A model generated the notes under the pieces. It saw only the letters and a program-made list of their open reading frames with translations, had not been told where the DNA came from and searched no databases. Positions 16,808 to 25,772 of a DNA stretch of 64,000 nucleotides are shown here, one piece after another. The stretch's first letter is position 1. Every line of letters starts with the position of its first letter. A program made the position numbers and the translations under genes. The stretch is taken from contig NZ_FNHI01000028.1 in assembly GCF_900103455.1 (NCBI RefSeq), forward strand, positions 1 to 64,000. The letters run 5' to 3'. The stretch is from Streptomyces wuyuanensis (GTDB taxonomy: Bacteria > Actinomycetota > Actinomycetes > Streptomycetales > Streptomycetaceae).

Positions 16808-18517
16808 CTATCCGGCGCGTCTGTGGACCTTGGCCCGTGACCGCTTCTCGATGTACATCCGCTGGTCGGCGGACTGCAGCACCTCTTCGACGGACATGCC
16901 GCAGACCGCCCAACCGATTCCGAAACTCGCGCCGACCCGGACCGCCCGTCCGTCCACCCGGATCGGCGGAATGATCGCGTTCCGGAGGCGAACGGCCAGG
17001 TCGGCGGCGTCGGCGGCGCCGAGGCCGTCGGCGAGGACGACGAATTCGTCACCTCCGAGCCGGGCGACGGTGTCCCCGTCCCGCACACCGGTGGTGAGCC
17101 GGCGCGCGACCTCGATGAGGACGGCGTCGCCGGTGTTGTGGCCGAAGCGGTCGTTGATCGACTTGAAGCCGTCCAGGTCGCAGAAGAGGACGGCGAGGCC
17201 CTTGGTGCCGTCGTCGACCCCGCCGTCCGTGGCGGGCGCGACGGCATGCACATGGTGGTCGTACGGGATGCCGGGCCCGTCGAAGTCGAAGCCGTCCGCG
17301 CGGAAGCCGTTCTCGGCGTCGCCCTCGTCGTATCCACCCGCGTAGCCGCTCTCGCCGTAGCCCCCGTCCGCGTAGTCGCCGTAGGGGCAGTCGGGCACGT
17401 CCAGGGTCCGGCCGGCCTCCTGCCGCACGCCCTGGGGCCGTTCGCACAGCCGGGCGCTGAGCCGGGCGCGCAGCTCGGCGTTGTTGGGCAGCCCGGTCAG
17501 CGCGTCGTGGCTGGCCCGGTGCGCGAGGTGGAGCTCGTGCCGCTTGCGCTCCTCGATGTCCTCCACGTGCGTGAGCAGGAAGCGGGGGCCGTCCGCGGCG
17601 TCGGCGACGACGGAGTTGCGCAGCGAGACCCAGACGTACGTGCCGTCGCGGCGGCCGAGGCGCAGCTCGGCGCGGCCGCCCTCGGCGGAGGTCCGCAGCA
17701 GCGTGCCGATGTCCTCGGGGTGGACGAGATCGGCGAAGGAGTACCGGCGCATCGCAGACGCGGGGCGGCCGAGCAGCCGGCAGAGGGCGTCGTTGGTGCG
17801 GAGCAGCCGGCCGTGCTGGTCGCCGCCCATCTCCGCGATGGCCATGCCGCTCGGCGCGTACTCGAACGCCTGCCGGAACGACTCCTCGCTGGCGCGCAGG
17901 GCCTGCTGCTCGCGTTCCAGGCGGACCAGCGCGCGCTGCATGTTTGCTCGGAGCCGGGCGTTGCTGATCGCAATCGCCGCCTGGGACGCGTACATCTGGA
18001 GCGCTTCCTGGCCCCAGGCACCCGGGCGGCGCCCGTTGCGGGGCTTGTCGACCGAGATGACGCCGAGCAGCTCGCGTCCGCCGCCCGAGGCGTACATCGG
18101 CGCGTAGAGCCGGTCCTGGGGGTGCCACTCACCTTCGAAGCGCGGCTCCGGACCCTCCGTGTACCACTGCGGAACGTCGTCCTCCAGAAGCACCCAGCCC
18201 TCGGTGTGCGGTATGAAGCGCAGCTCGCCCCATGCCTCGCCCATGCCGAGCCGGCGCTCCCAGGAGGCACGGGAGCCGACTCGCCCCGTGATCAGGGCTT
18301 CCGCCGCGGTGTTCCCGGCGAACGCGGCGACGACGAGATCCCCGTCAGGGCGTACGAGATTGACGCATGCCAGCTCGTACCCCAGCCCGGCCACGATGCC
18401 GTCGGCGACGGTCTGCAGCGTGTCCGCCAGGCTGCGGGCCGTGTTGAGGTTCGCCACGACCTGATGCAGCTGCCTCAGGGTCGCAAGACGGACGTACGGC
18501 TCCGACTCGGTCTCCAT
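16808..18517 (-). CDS. cdgB: GAF-PAS-GGDEF diguanylate cyclase CdgB
   Basis: The 569-residue protein starts METESEPYVRLATLRQLHQVV; GGGGAGA is 8 nt before the ATG at 18517. An alternative ATG at 18565 has GGAG at 3 nt. GAF occupies ~20-190, PAS/PAC ~210-320 (ASEESFRQAFEYAPSGMAIAE, VEDIEERKRHE) and GGDEF the rest. RLGGDEFVVL is intact (GGDEF ~488-492), and RDGD five residues ahead matches the RxxD product-inhibition site. It should make c-di-GMP, which controls BldD and development. About 80 low-complexity Gly/Tyr/Asp residues split the GGDEF domain between ALTGLPNN and FCDLDGFKSIND. The CdgB name rests on domain order and synteny recalled from S. coelicolor. Confidence 0.9.
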   Translation of the reverse strand: METESEPYVRLATLRQLHQVVANLNTARSLADTLQTVADGIVAGLGYELACVNLVRPDGDLVVAAFAGNTAAEALITGRVGSRASWERRLGMGEAWGELRFIPHTEGWVLLEDDVPQWYTEGPEPRFEGEWHPQDRLYAPMYASGGGRELLGVISVDKPRNGRRPGAWGQEALQMYASQAAIAISNARLRANMQRALVRLEREQQALRASEESFRQAFEYAPSGMAIAEMGGDQHGRLLRTNDALCRLLGRPASAMRRYSFADLVHPEDIGTLLRTSAEGGRAELRLGRRDGTYVWVSLRNSVVADAADGPRFLLTHVEDIEERKRHELHLAHRASHDALTGLPNNAELRARLSARLCERPQGVRQEAGRTLDVPDCPYGDYADGGYGESGYAGGYDEGDAENGFRADGFDFDGPGIPYDHHVHAVAPATDGGVDDGTKGLAVLFCDLDGFKSINDRFGHNTGDAVLIEVARRLTTGVRDGDTVARLGGDEFVVLADGLGAADAADLAVRLRNAIIPPIRVDGRAVRVGASFGIGWAVCGMSVEEVLQSADQRMYIEKRSRAKVHRRAG

Positions 18518-18660
18518 CGCTCGCTCTCCCCGAGACCCTCGAACAGCTGACTCCAGGTTTCTCATCGGCTCCACTGGTGCACCCTTTTGGCGCAGCGTCC
18601 CCGCCACTGAATCACAGCGAGCTGTACACCCGGTACACAGGGTCAACAAATACTGGGCTC

Positions 18661-18676
18661 TGTGACCCAAGTCACA
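18661..18676. promoter_or_regulatory. Crp-type palindrome upstream of cdgB
   Basis: TGTGA-N6-TCACA is perfect in both arms (18661-18665, 18672-18676) and lies 144 bp before the cdgB start. It contains the GTG-N6-CAC core reported for Streptomyces Crp. A second palindrome, TGTAC-N5-GTACA, lies near 18623-18637. Confidence 0.5.
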
Positions 18677-18918
18677 ACAGATAATGATGGGGATCGCGTG
18701 CGCCGCAGGGGCGTTCCATCCTTCTTGAACGCAAATTCGGACAGGTTCCGGACCGACCGGACAGCATCCGTACGGGAACCGGCCAGGAACCGGACAGCGA
18801 TTCGGACAGGAGTCCGACCGCCGGCCGCACGAGCGGGCCTCCCCGGCCCGGAGTCCTAGGACCCGGCTGGTCCTCTGGCCCGATGTGGCGGAGCGCGGGG
18901 CGCGGTTAGCGTGCGGCC

Positions 18919-19482
18919 GTGCCCCAGACGAGTCCCACCCCGAGTACCGCGACCATCCCCCATGCTGAGGGGGTGAGCGACGACGAGTTCCGTGCCGCCA
19001 TGTCCCGGCTGGCCGCCGGCGTGGTGCTGATCACGGCGCACGAGCCGCCACTGACGGAGGACGGGCCGCGCGGGGAGGACGTCGGCATGACGGCGACGGC
19101 GTTCACGTCGGTCTCGCTCGACCCCCCGCTCGTGCTCGTGAGCCTGCGCAACGGCTCACGCATGGACGACCTGCTGGCCGAACAGCCCACGTGGGGCGCG
19201 TCGGTGCTCTCCGAGAGCCAGCGGCACATCGCCGGCCGGTTCGCCATGAAGGGGCGCATCAGCGACCGGCTCCTCTTCGAGGACATCGCGTACACCCGCG
19301 GGGAGGTGTGCGGCGCGCCCCTGATTGGCGGGGCGCTGGCGGTCCTCGAATGCCGAACCGAACAGCGCGTCGAGGCGGGCGACCACACCCTCGTGATCGG
19401 CCGCGTCCTCAAGGCGGGCCTCCCCGGCTCGGACGCCGGCCCCCTGACCTACTTCCGCGGGCGCTACCGGCACTTGGGCTGA
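18919..19482 (+). CDS. Flavin reductase / FMN-binding split-barrel protein
   Basis: The 187-residue protein contains the flavin_reduct pattern: FRAAMSRLAAGVVLITA, DVGMTATAFTSVSLDPPLVLVSLRNGS, FAVNVLS-like WGASVLSESQRHIAGRF, and a late DHTLVIGRVL. Such proteins reduce FMN or FAD with NAD(P)H for partner monooxygenases; no partner is adjacent. The GTG at 18919 is 6 nt after TAGCGT (18907-18912), a leaderless arrangement. A GTG at 18973 is an alternative that would remove the poorly conserved N-terminus. Confidence 0.85.
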   Translation: MPQTSPTPSTATIPHAEGVSDDEFRAAMSRLAAGVVLITAHEPPLTEDGPRGEDVGMTATAFTSVSLDPPLVLVSLRNGSRMDDLLAEQPTWGASVLSESQRHIAGRFAMKGRISDRLLFEDIAYTRGEVCGAPLIGGALAVLECRTEQRVEAGDHTLVIGRVLKAGLPGSDAGPLTYFRGRYRHLG

Positions 19483-19659
19483 GGCACTGCGAGGTCCCGC
19501 GATCCCGGCGGGGGACGGAGCGGAGGGGGCGGTCCGGGCCGCCCCACCCCGCGGCGACCGCGCTCGGCCCGGCGACGGGCCCGGAGGCCGTCCCGCCGCG
19601 GTCCGGGTCGGCACCGGGAGCGGCACGGGGTCCGCGGCGACCGGCCCGTACCGCCGGAC

Positions 19660-20085
19660 TCACCAGTCGCGGGCGCTGCGGCCGCGCTTGGTCTCTCCCC
19701 GGCGCTTCTTCTCGCGCAGGCGGCGTTCGTTGATGCCGCGTGGGATCTTCGTCGGCCGGCGCGGCCGCGGGGGCGGAGCGGTGGCCTCCGCGAGCAGCGC
19801 GGCCAGACGCACCGCCGCCGCCTCCCGGTTGCGCCACTGCGAGCGGTGCTCGGACGACCGGACACTGATCACGCCGTCGTTCAGCCGGGACGCCAGGCGC
19901 TCCAGCGCCCGCTCCTTCCACACGGCGGGCAGTGCCTCCGTCGCCGCGAGGTCGAAGCGCAGCTCCACCTGGGAGTCGCTCGTGTTGACGTGCTGGCCGC
20001 CGGGACCCGACGACCGCGAGAAACGCCAGATGAGCTCGGCCTCCGGCAGGGAGACCGAGCCGCGGATGAGATAGGGCCCGGACAT
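19660..20085 (-). CDS. arfB: ArfB-like peptidyl-tRNA hydrolase (RF-1 domain)
   Basis: The ~141-residue protein has the release-factor GGQ motif in FSRSSGPGGQHVNTSDSQVELRFDL and a basic C-terminal tail (KIPRGINERRLREKKRRGETKRGRSARDW) that can enter the mRNA channel. This is the ArfB/ICT1 pattern: rescue of stalled ribosomes by hydrolysing peptidyl-tRNA. The start is uncertain (ATG 20085, ATG 20094 or GTG 20106); none has a good ribosome site. It is convergent with the flavin reductase gene and divergent from terD. Confidence 0.9.
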   Translation of the reverse strand: MSGPYLIRGSVSLPEAELIWRFSRSSGPGGQHVNTSDSQVELRFDLAATEALPAVWKERALERLASRLNDGVISVRSSEHRSQWRNREAAAVRLAALLAEATAPPPRPRRPTKIPRGINERRLREKKRRGETKRGRSARDW

Positions 20086-20242
20086 ACGTCCCATGGTCGC
20101 GTCCACGGACGACCCGCGTCACGTTCTTTTCACGGACGGCGGGGAACCTGGTGGCACTCGGTCCGCGTTAAGGACGGTGACGGTAGCTTCGGGAAGCACG
20201 AAGCCCGACCGCACTGCACTCGACCAGGAAAGGGACCTCCCC

Positions 20243-20818
20243 ATGGCTGTAAGCCTGTCCAAGGGCGGCAACGTCTCGCTCACCAAGGAGGCACCGGGCC
20301 TGACCGCCGTCACGGTGGGCCTCGGCTGGGACGTCCGCACGACCACCGGCACCGACTTCGACCTCGACGCCTCCGCGATCGCGGTCAACAACGGCGGGAA
20401 GGTCGTCTCCGACGGCCACTTCGTCTTCTTCAACAACAAGTCCACGCCGGACCAGTCCATCGTCCACACCGGTGACAACCGCACCGGCGAGGGCGGCGGC
20501 GACGACGAGCAGATCAACGTCAACCTGGCCGGGCTCGCGGCGGACGTCGACAAGATCGTCTTCCCGGTCTCCATCTACGACGCCGAGAACCGCAGCCAGA
20601 ACTTCGGTCAGGTGCGCAACGCCTACATCCGCATCGTGAACCAGGCGGGCGGCGCGGAGATCGCCCGGTACGACCTGAGCGAGGACGCCGCCACCGAGAC
20701 CGCCATGGTCTTCGGCGAGCTGTACCGCAGCGGCGCCGAGTGGAAGTTCCGTGCGGTCGGCCAGGGTTACGCCTCCGGCCTGGTCGGCATCGCCCAGGAC
20801 TTCGGCGTCAACGTCTGA
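20243..20818 (+). CDS. terD: TerD-family calcium-binding stress protein
   Basis: The 191-residue protein is a full TerD domain: MAVSLSKGGNVSLTKEAPGLTAVTVGLGWDVR, DFDLDASAIAV, VHTGDNRTGEGGGDDEQINVNL (acidic Ca2+-binding loops) and EIARYDLSEDAATETAMVFGELYR. The family is linked to tellurite and oxidative stress and to calcium-dependent development in Streptomyces. It stands alone here between an upstream gene on the other strand and a perfect terminator. GGAAAGGG precedes the ATG by about 8 nt. Confidence 0.95.
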   Translation: MAVSLSKGGNVSLTKEAPGLTAVTVGLGWDVRTTTGTDFDLDASAIAVNNGGKVVSDGHFVFFNNKSTPDQSIVHTGDNRTGEGGGDDEQINVNLAGLAADVDKIVFPVSIYDAENRSQNFGQVRNAYIRIVNQAGGAEIARYDLSEDAATETAMVFGELYRSGAEWKFRAVGQGYASGLVGIAQDFGVNV

Positions 20819-20828
20819 CGCACGCGCC

Positions 20829-20866
20829 CCGAAGGTCCCGGCCGCCGTCCCGGCCGGGACCTTCGG
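20829..20866 (+). terminator. terD terminator
   Basis: A perfect 15-bp stem (20829-20843 with 20852-20866) with an 8-nt loop begins 11 nt past the terD stop. Confidence 0.85.
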
Positions 20867-20974
20867 CACATCTCCACGGGCACGGGCACAGCCGCCGCCC
20901 ACGGAATCCGCCGTCGCCACGAGCCACGGCCCCGCCCGGACACATCCGTCGCCGGCGGCCGGATACGACGCGGG

Positions 20975-22378
20975 CTACGGCTTCGCGGGCCTGCCGTCGC
21001 CGTACAACCAGACGTCCCACAGCCCGGTCAGGTCCTCGCCGGTCTTCTCCTCCACATAGGCGGTGAAGTCCTCGGTGGACGCGTTGCCGTGCCGGTGCTC
21101 CTGCGGCCAGCCCTTCAGAAGGGCGAAGAACGCGTCGTCGCCGACGGCCTGCCGGACCTTGTGGAGGACCATCGCGCCGCGCCCGTACACCGGCGCGCCC
21201 AGCAGGTCGTCCGTCGGCGGTTCGGCGGGCGGGAAGGCCCAGTTGCCGTCGTCCTCGAATTCCTTCTCGAAGCGCTTCTGCGCCGGGACGCCCCGGAAGT
21301 CCTCGTCGTAGAGCCACTCCGCGTAGGTCGCGAAGGCCTCGTTCAGCCACACGTCCTTCCACGCCTTGGGCGAGACCGAGTTGCCGTACCACTGGTGGGC
21401 CAGCTCATGGACGAGGAACTCCTCGTTGAACGCGCCGGCCGGGTACACGGGCCGCGTCTGCGTCTCCAGCGCGTAGTTCACGTCGTCCGCGCGTTCGACG
21501 ATCGCCCCGGTGGACGAGAAGGGGTACGGGCCGAAGTTCTCCTGCGCCCACTCCAGCACCTCCGGGATACGGGCGCGCACCTTCTCGCTCTGCGCGGAGA
21601 CGGTCCTGTCCACGGCCGTGAACTCGGGCACGCCTCTCGCGGGGCGTGAGGTCTTCACGTCGTACTCGCCGATGCCGACGGTCGCGAGATAGCTCGCCAT
21701 CGGCTCGGGCGAGTGCCATGCGAAGGCGGTCCTGCTGCCGCCCGCCACCGGCCGCTGGGACCTCAGCTCCCCGTTGGAAACCGCGGTGAGCCCCTTCGGC
21801 ACGGTGACGGAGATGTCGTACGCGGCCTTGTCGCTGGGGTGGTGGTTGCCGGGGAACCACGCCATCGAGCCCTGCGGCTCGCCGAGCGCGAGGGCCCCGT
21901 CCTCGGTCCTCAGCCAGCCCTCCTCGGAGCCGTCCGGGTCCTTCACGGTCCTCGGGCTGCCGGAGTACCTGACGACGGTCTTGAAGGTGCTGCCGTCGGC
22001 GATCGCCTCGCGCGGGCGGACGCCCACCTCGTTTCCCGCGCGGTCGACCGCGGCCGGGGCGCCGTTCACGGTCACGCCGTCGACGGTCAGACCGTGCAGG
22101 TCGAGGTTGAAGGCGCTGAGGTCCTGGGTGGCACGAGCGGTGAGGGTCGCGGTGCCGCGCAGCCGGTTCGGCTTCGGGTCGTAGTCGAGGGCCAGGTCGT
22201 AGTGCTGTACGTCGTAGCCGCCGTTGCCCAGTTCGGGGAAGTAGGGATCGCGCAGCCCCGCCGCTCCGGGGCTTCCGCCGGCGCCGGCCCCGTCGCCGCT
22301 CTCCGTGCAGGCCGAGGCCGTGAGCACGAGGAGGGCGGCGACGGGCGCCAGGGCACGGAGGAGAGATCGCTGGTCCAC
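20975..22378 (-). CDS. M1-family zinc metallopeptidase, lipoprotein
   Basis: The 467-residue protein has a signal peptide with lipobox LTASAC near residue 24, so it is probably anchored outside the membrane. An aminopeptidase N-like N-terminal beta domain precedes the gluzincin site HELAHQW with the third ligand Glu in WLNEAFATYAEW, 18 residues on. The substrate-binding GAMEN loop is not obvious; the nearest segment reads ALETQTRPVY, so specificity may differ. The C-terminus is short compared with PepN. The GTG at 22378 is 6 nt after TAGGAT (22390-22385), a leaderless pattern. Confidence 0.92.
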   Translation of the reverse strand: MDQRSLLRALAPVAALLVLTASACTESGDGAGAGGSPGAAGLRDPYFPELGNGGYDVQHYDLALDYDPKPNRLRGTATLTARATQDLSAFNLDLHGLTVDGVTVNGAPAAVDRAGNEVGVRPREAIADGSTFKTVVRYSGSPRTVKDPDGSEEGWLRTEDGALALGEPQGSMAWFPGNHHPSDKAAYDISVTVPKGLTAVSNGELRSQRPVAGGSRTAFAWHSPEPMASYLATVGIGEYDVKTSRPARGVPEFTAVDRTVSAQSEKVRARIPEVLEWAQENFGPYPFSSTGAIVERADDVNYALETQTRPVYPAGAFNEEFLVHELAHQWYGNSVSPKAWKDVWLNEAFATYAEWLYDEDFRGVPAQKRFEKEFEDDGNWAFPPAEPPTDDLLGAPVYGRGAMVLHKVRQAVGDDAFFALLKGWPQEHRHGNASTEDFTAYVEEKTGEDLTGLWDVWLYGDGRPAKP

Positions 22379-22557
22379 ATGGCGATCCTATGTGCGGAAT
22401 GTCCGACTCCGTCGGGCGGTGCGGTGATCTCCCGCACGGCGGCGCAGCGGGCCCTCGGGGCGAGGAGGGCGGCGCTCCTCCGCCGGGGAGGGGCGCGCCT
22501 CCGCTCGGGCAGAGCTTCCCGGCACGCCCGGCCCGGGGAGGAGGGGCCGGCGCCGCG

Positions 22558-23115
22558 CTACCCGGCGAGGGCGGCGACACCGGCCCGGGCGAACCTCTCG
22601 TCGAGGTCACCGCTCGGGGCGCCCGCGACCCCGATGCCCGCGATCGGGGCACCCTTCGACCGGACCGGGGCACCGCCACCGAGGAACAGCGTGCCGGGGA
22701 TGTCCTTCAGGTTCGGCGTCTGCCGGAGCCGCTCCGCGAGCTCGGAGGTGGGCGCGTTCCACGAGACCGCGGTGTACGCCTTGCGCTCGGCGGACTCGTA
22801 CGACTGCGGTCCCGCGCCGTCGCCGCGAAGGACGACCACGGTGTTGCCGTTGCGGTCGACCACGGCCACGGTCACGCGCTGGTTCTCGTCCCGCGCGGCC
22901 TCCAGCACCGCCTGGGCGGCCCTGGTGGCCGCCGCGACGGTCAGGTGCGTGGTCTGGTGCAGATCGCCGTTCGCGGCATCGGCCTTCACCGCGGCCGGTA
23001 CGGCGGCGGCCGGGGCGGAGGCGTTCGCGGCGACAGCGCCGACGGTGCCGGCGCCGAGCGCGGCGACGGCGACGGCACCGGTCAGGACTCGGGTGAGCGG
23101 CGAGAACTTCTTCAT
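22558..23115 (-). CDS. hbpS: HbpS-like extracellular haem-binding sensor protein
   Basis: The 185-residue protein starts MKKFSPLTRVLTG; GAGGAG is 8 nt before the ATG at 23115, and the longer frame upstream is unsupported. A Sec-type signal with hydrophobic core is followed by a GlcG/HbpS domain: HLTVAAATRAAQAVLEAA, VTVAVVDRNGNTVVVLRGDGA, YESAERKAYTAVSW, LFLGGGAPV and IAGIGVAGAPSGDLDE. HbpS binds haem and iron outside the cell and modulates the SenS kinase under redox stress. ESAE is a candidate ExxE iron site. It is divergent from senS-senR, which strongly supports the assignment. Confidence 0.9.
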   Translation of the reverse strand: MKKFSPLTRVLTGAVAVAALGAGTVGAVAANASAPAAAVPAAVKADAANGDLHQTTHLTVAAATRAAQAVLEAARDENQRVTVAVVDRNGNTVVVLRGDGAGPQSYESAERKAYTAVSWNAPTSELAERLRQTPNLKDIPGTLFLGGGAPVRSKGAPIAGIGVAGAPSGDLDERFARAGVAALAG

Positions 23116-23413
23116 GGGACAACTCCTCAACGGGCGAACAGCCGGCCGGCCGAAGGCCGTGCGCACGGACACGCAGGCACACAGGGCACACGGGCACAGA
23201 CATCCGCATCCGGTCGACGGCCGCCTGGCGCGGTCGGCCGACCGGCCGCAGGCAGCCGGCTGGGTCGGCGGGGCCACGGGCGTCGCCCCGCCATCGATCC
23301 TCAGGCCGGGCACGGCCCCTCACGGTCGACGGAGCGGATGCGTCCGGCCGCCGTGACGGACGACGGACGGGTCGGCCGATCGGCTGATGCGCCCCCGGCC
23401 CCGCGGGGTCACC

Positions 23414-24667
23414 ATGGGGACATCCGTGCAGGTCGGCGAGGAGTGGTGGACGGTGTACCAGACCCCCGGCGAGCTCCGGTCCCCTGCTCGGGACCCCGAC
23501 GCCCGATGGCTCGCACGCGTCATGCACGCCGCGTTCTTCCTGCTGCTCGGCGCCTCACTCGTGCGCTATCTGCTGCGGCACCCCTGGGAGGACCGCTCCC
23601 CCTGGATCGTGGGACTCTCGGCGGCGCTCGCGGGGCTGTACGTCCTGGGCCCGGTCCTCGGTTCCCGGGCCACGCCCCGCCGCCTCGCCTGGCTCGGCTC
23701 CGTCGTCGCCGTCTGGATGGTCCTCGTCGTGCTCGCGCCGAGCTTCGCCTGGTGCGCCGTGCCCCTCTTCTACACCGGCCTGCGCACCCTCCCGCCGCGC
23801 GCCGCGCTCGTGCTCGTCGCGCTGCTCACCTCCTTCGTCGTGGCCGCGCAGCTCGAGCTCGCGGACGGCGGCTTCGACCCGAACCTGGTCATCGCACCGC
23901 CGGCGGTCGCCGCCATCGCGACCGCAGTGTTCGTCCACGCGGAACGTCTCTCCGCCCGGCAGCGCGCGCTGATCGACGATCTGCTCAGGACCCGTCGTGA
24001 ACTGGCCGCCACCGAGCGCCGCGAGGGCACGCTCGCCGAGCGCCAGCGGCTGTCCATGGAGATCCACGACACCCTCGCCCAGGGACTGTCCAGCCAGCAG
24101 ATGCTGCTGCAGGCCGCGGACCGCGTCTGGGACGGGGACCCGGCGACCGCGCGGCGCCATGTCCGTACAGCCGAGTCCATCGCGGAGCGCAGTCTCGCCG
24201 AGGCACGCCGCTTCGTCCACGACCTCGCACCGGTCGACCTCGCGGAGGGCGGCGGCCTGGAGGAGGCTCTGCGGACGCTCGCCGAGCGGGAGTCCGCGGG
24301 CCTCCGGGTCGACGGCGCGGCGGTCCCGCTGCCCGACCGTGTCCAGTCGGCGCTGCTGCGCATCGCCCAGGGCGCCCTGGCCAACGTCCGTGAGCACGCC
24401 GGAGCGGGCACCGCCGCGCTGACCCTCACCTACCTCGGCGACCAGGTCGTCCTCGACATCGCGGACGACGGCCGGGGATTCGAACCCGCGGACGTGCAGC
24501 GGGGGGTCCGCGGCCACGGACTGCCCGCGATGCGCGCGCGGGCGCGGCAGCTCGGTGGCACGCTGACCGTCGAGTCCGCGCCCGGGGAGGGCACGGTGCT
24601 CTCGGCCGCCATCCCGCTGGCGCCCCCGATGGACCCGAAGCCGCCGAAGACCCCGGAGTCGCCATGA
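23414..24667 (+). CDS. senS: SenS-like sensor histidine kinase
   Basis: The 417-residue NarX/LiaS-class kinase has about five membrane segments in residues ~37-176 with very short outside loops. The dimerisation box RLSMEIHDTLAQGLSSQQ carries the phospho-accepting His (~218). The HATPase N box is LANVREHAGAG and the G boxes are DDGRGFEP and GHGLPAMRARARQLGG. Short loops suit sensing through an accessory protein, here HbpS. The ATG at 23414 lacks a strong ribosome site; an in-frame start at 23387 is possible. The ~300-bp gap to hbpS should hold both promoters; I see no clear operator. It overlaps senR by ATGA. Confidence 0.9.
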   Translation: MGTSVQVGEEWWTVYQTPGELRSPARDPDARWLARVMHAAFFLLLGASLVRYLLRHPWEDRSPWIVGLSAALAGLYVLGPVLGSRATPRRLAWLGSVVAVWMVLVVLAPSFAWCAVPLFYTGLRTLPPRAALVLVALLTSFVVAAQLELADGGFDPNLVIAPPAVAAIATAVFVHAERLSARQRALIDDLLRTRRELAATERREGTLAERQRLSMEIHDTLAQGLSSQQMLLQAADRVWDGDPATARRHVRTAESIAERSLAEARRFVHDLAPVDLAEGGGLEEALRTLAERESAGLRVDGAAVPLPDRVQSALLRIAQGALANVREHAGAGTAALTLTYLGDQVVLDIADDGRGFEPADVQRGVRGHGLPAMRARARQLGGTLTVESAPGEGTVLSAAIPLAPPMDPKPPKTPESP

Positions 24668-25287
24668 CCGTGCGGATCCTGCTCTGCGACGACCACGCCG
24701 TCGTACGGGCCGGGCTGCTCGCGCTGCTCGGCAGCGAGCCCGGCATCGAGGTCGTCGGCGAGGCGGGCAGCGGTGAGGAGGCGGTCGCCATGGCGGCGAA
24801 GCTGCTGCCGGACGTGGTGCTGATGGACCTCCAGCTGGGCCCGGGCATGGACGGCGTGGAGGCCACCCGCCGCATCACCGCGCTGCCCGGCGTGCACGTC
24901 CTGGTCCTGACGACGTACGACACGGACGCCGACGTCATCCGGGCCATCGAGGCGGGCGCGACCGGCTATCTGCTGAAGGCCGAACGCCCCGAGGAGCTCT
25001 TCGCCGCGATCCACTCCTCCGCCCGAGGCCGCACCGCGCTCTCGGCGCCGGTCGCCGGCCGGGTGATGGACCACATGCGCGGCACCGCCCGCCCCGCGCT
25101 GACGGCACGTGAACTCGACATCCTGGGCCAGCTCGCCCAGGGCCTGGGAAACCGCGAGATCGCCCGTGCGCTGTTCATCAGCGAGGCGACGGTGAAGACC
25201 CATCTGGGCCGCATCTACGCCAAGCTGGGCGTCGACACCCGGGCGGGCGCGGTGGCGGTGGCGAAGGAGCGGCGACTGCTCCCCTGA
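24664..25287 (+). CDS. senR: SenR-like NarL-family response regulator
   Basis: The 207-residue protein has a receiver with acidic pair CDDH (9-10), phospho-acceptor D55 in VVLMDLQLG and Lys in YLLKAE. The C-terminal LuxR helix-turn-helix is LTARELDILGQLAQGLGNREIARALFISEATVKTHLGRIYAKL. It is coupled to senS by a 4-bp ATGA overlap. In the known HbpS-SenS-SenR system the regulator controls catalase-peroxidase and hbpS genes. No such catalase gene is in this window. Confidence 0.92.
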   Translation: MTVRILLCDDHAVVRAGLLALLGSEPGIEVVGEAGSGEEAVAMAAKLLPDVVLMDLQLGPGMDGVEATRRITALPGVHVLVLTTYDTDADVIRAIEAGATGYLLKAERPEELFAAIHSSARGRTALSAPVAGRVMDHMRGTARPALTARELDILGQLAQGLGNREIARALFISEATVKTHLGRIYAKLGVDTRAGAVAVAKERRLLP

Positions 25288-25299
25288 GCGCCCGCGGTG

Positions 25300-25655
25300 C
25301 GCGGACGACGGCCCCTCCCCCTGCGCCGCGGCGCCCTCGGAACCTGCCGGTGTCGAGGTCGAAGGCGAGTGGCTCGGGGAGCGGGACGGCCTCGGAGAGC
25401 CTGTACGTCGCCTGGCTCCGGTAGTCGTCCCCGGAAGGCCGTGTGCTCGCCGTCGGCGGGAGGCGTCACGTGGATCTCCCCTTCTTCGATCAACTCCACG
25501 CGCCACCCCTCGGGGGCGGCCGCACCGAACACGTCGAAGGCTTCCTCCGCGGTCGTGCCGGGGATCTTGTTCCTCGCCGACATGACGAGGGACGCATAGT
25601 CGGGCGTGTCGTCCTGGGAGTCGTACGGCTCGTGCTCGGGAACTGGCAGTGCCAC
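25300..25655 (-). pseudogene. Decayed Uma2-family (DUF820) gene
   Basis: A GTG at 25655 opens a frame reading VALPVPEHEP...YASLVMSARNK, then PEGWRVELIEEGEIHVTPPADGEHTAF, the N-terminus of a Uma2 endonuclease-like protein. Right after GEH the expected ~100-residue core is missing. The typical C-terminal end (DDYRSQATYRLSEAV, then PLAFDLDTGRF) resumes in another frame. This is an internal deletion plus frameshift. Intact relatives are about 190 residues and abundant in Streptomyces, so a remnant is unremarkable but clear. The 3' end is approximate. Confidence 0.75.
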
Positions 25656-25772
25656 GGCGGGCCTCCCTCGCGCGGAGCGGCACTCCCAGCCCAGAGGGCG
25701 GCTCCCGCCCGGAATCCGTCGGCGATCACCCGAACGTGCGAACGAGCCGCTTCGCCGTGACACCATCGGAGC

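Noticed and set aside
18620..18680. BldD site upstream of cdgB
   Set aside because: The palindromes have 4- or 6-nt spacing between arms and do not fit the BldD consensus as I know it; a Crp-type site fits better.
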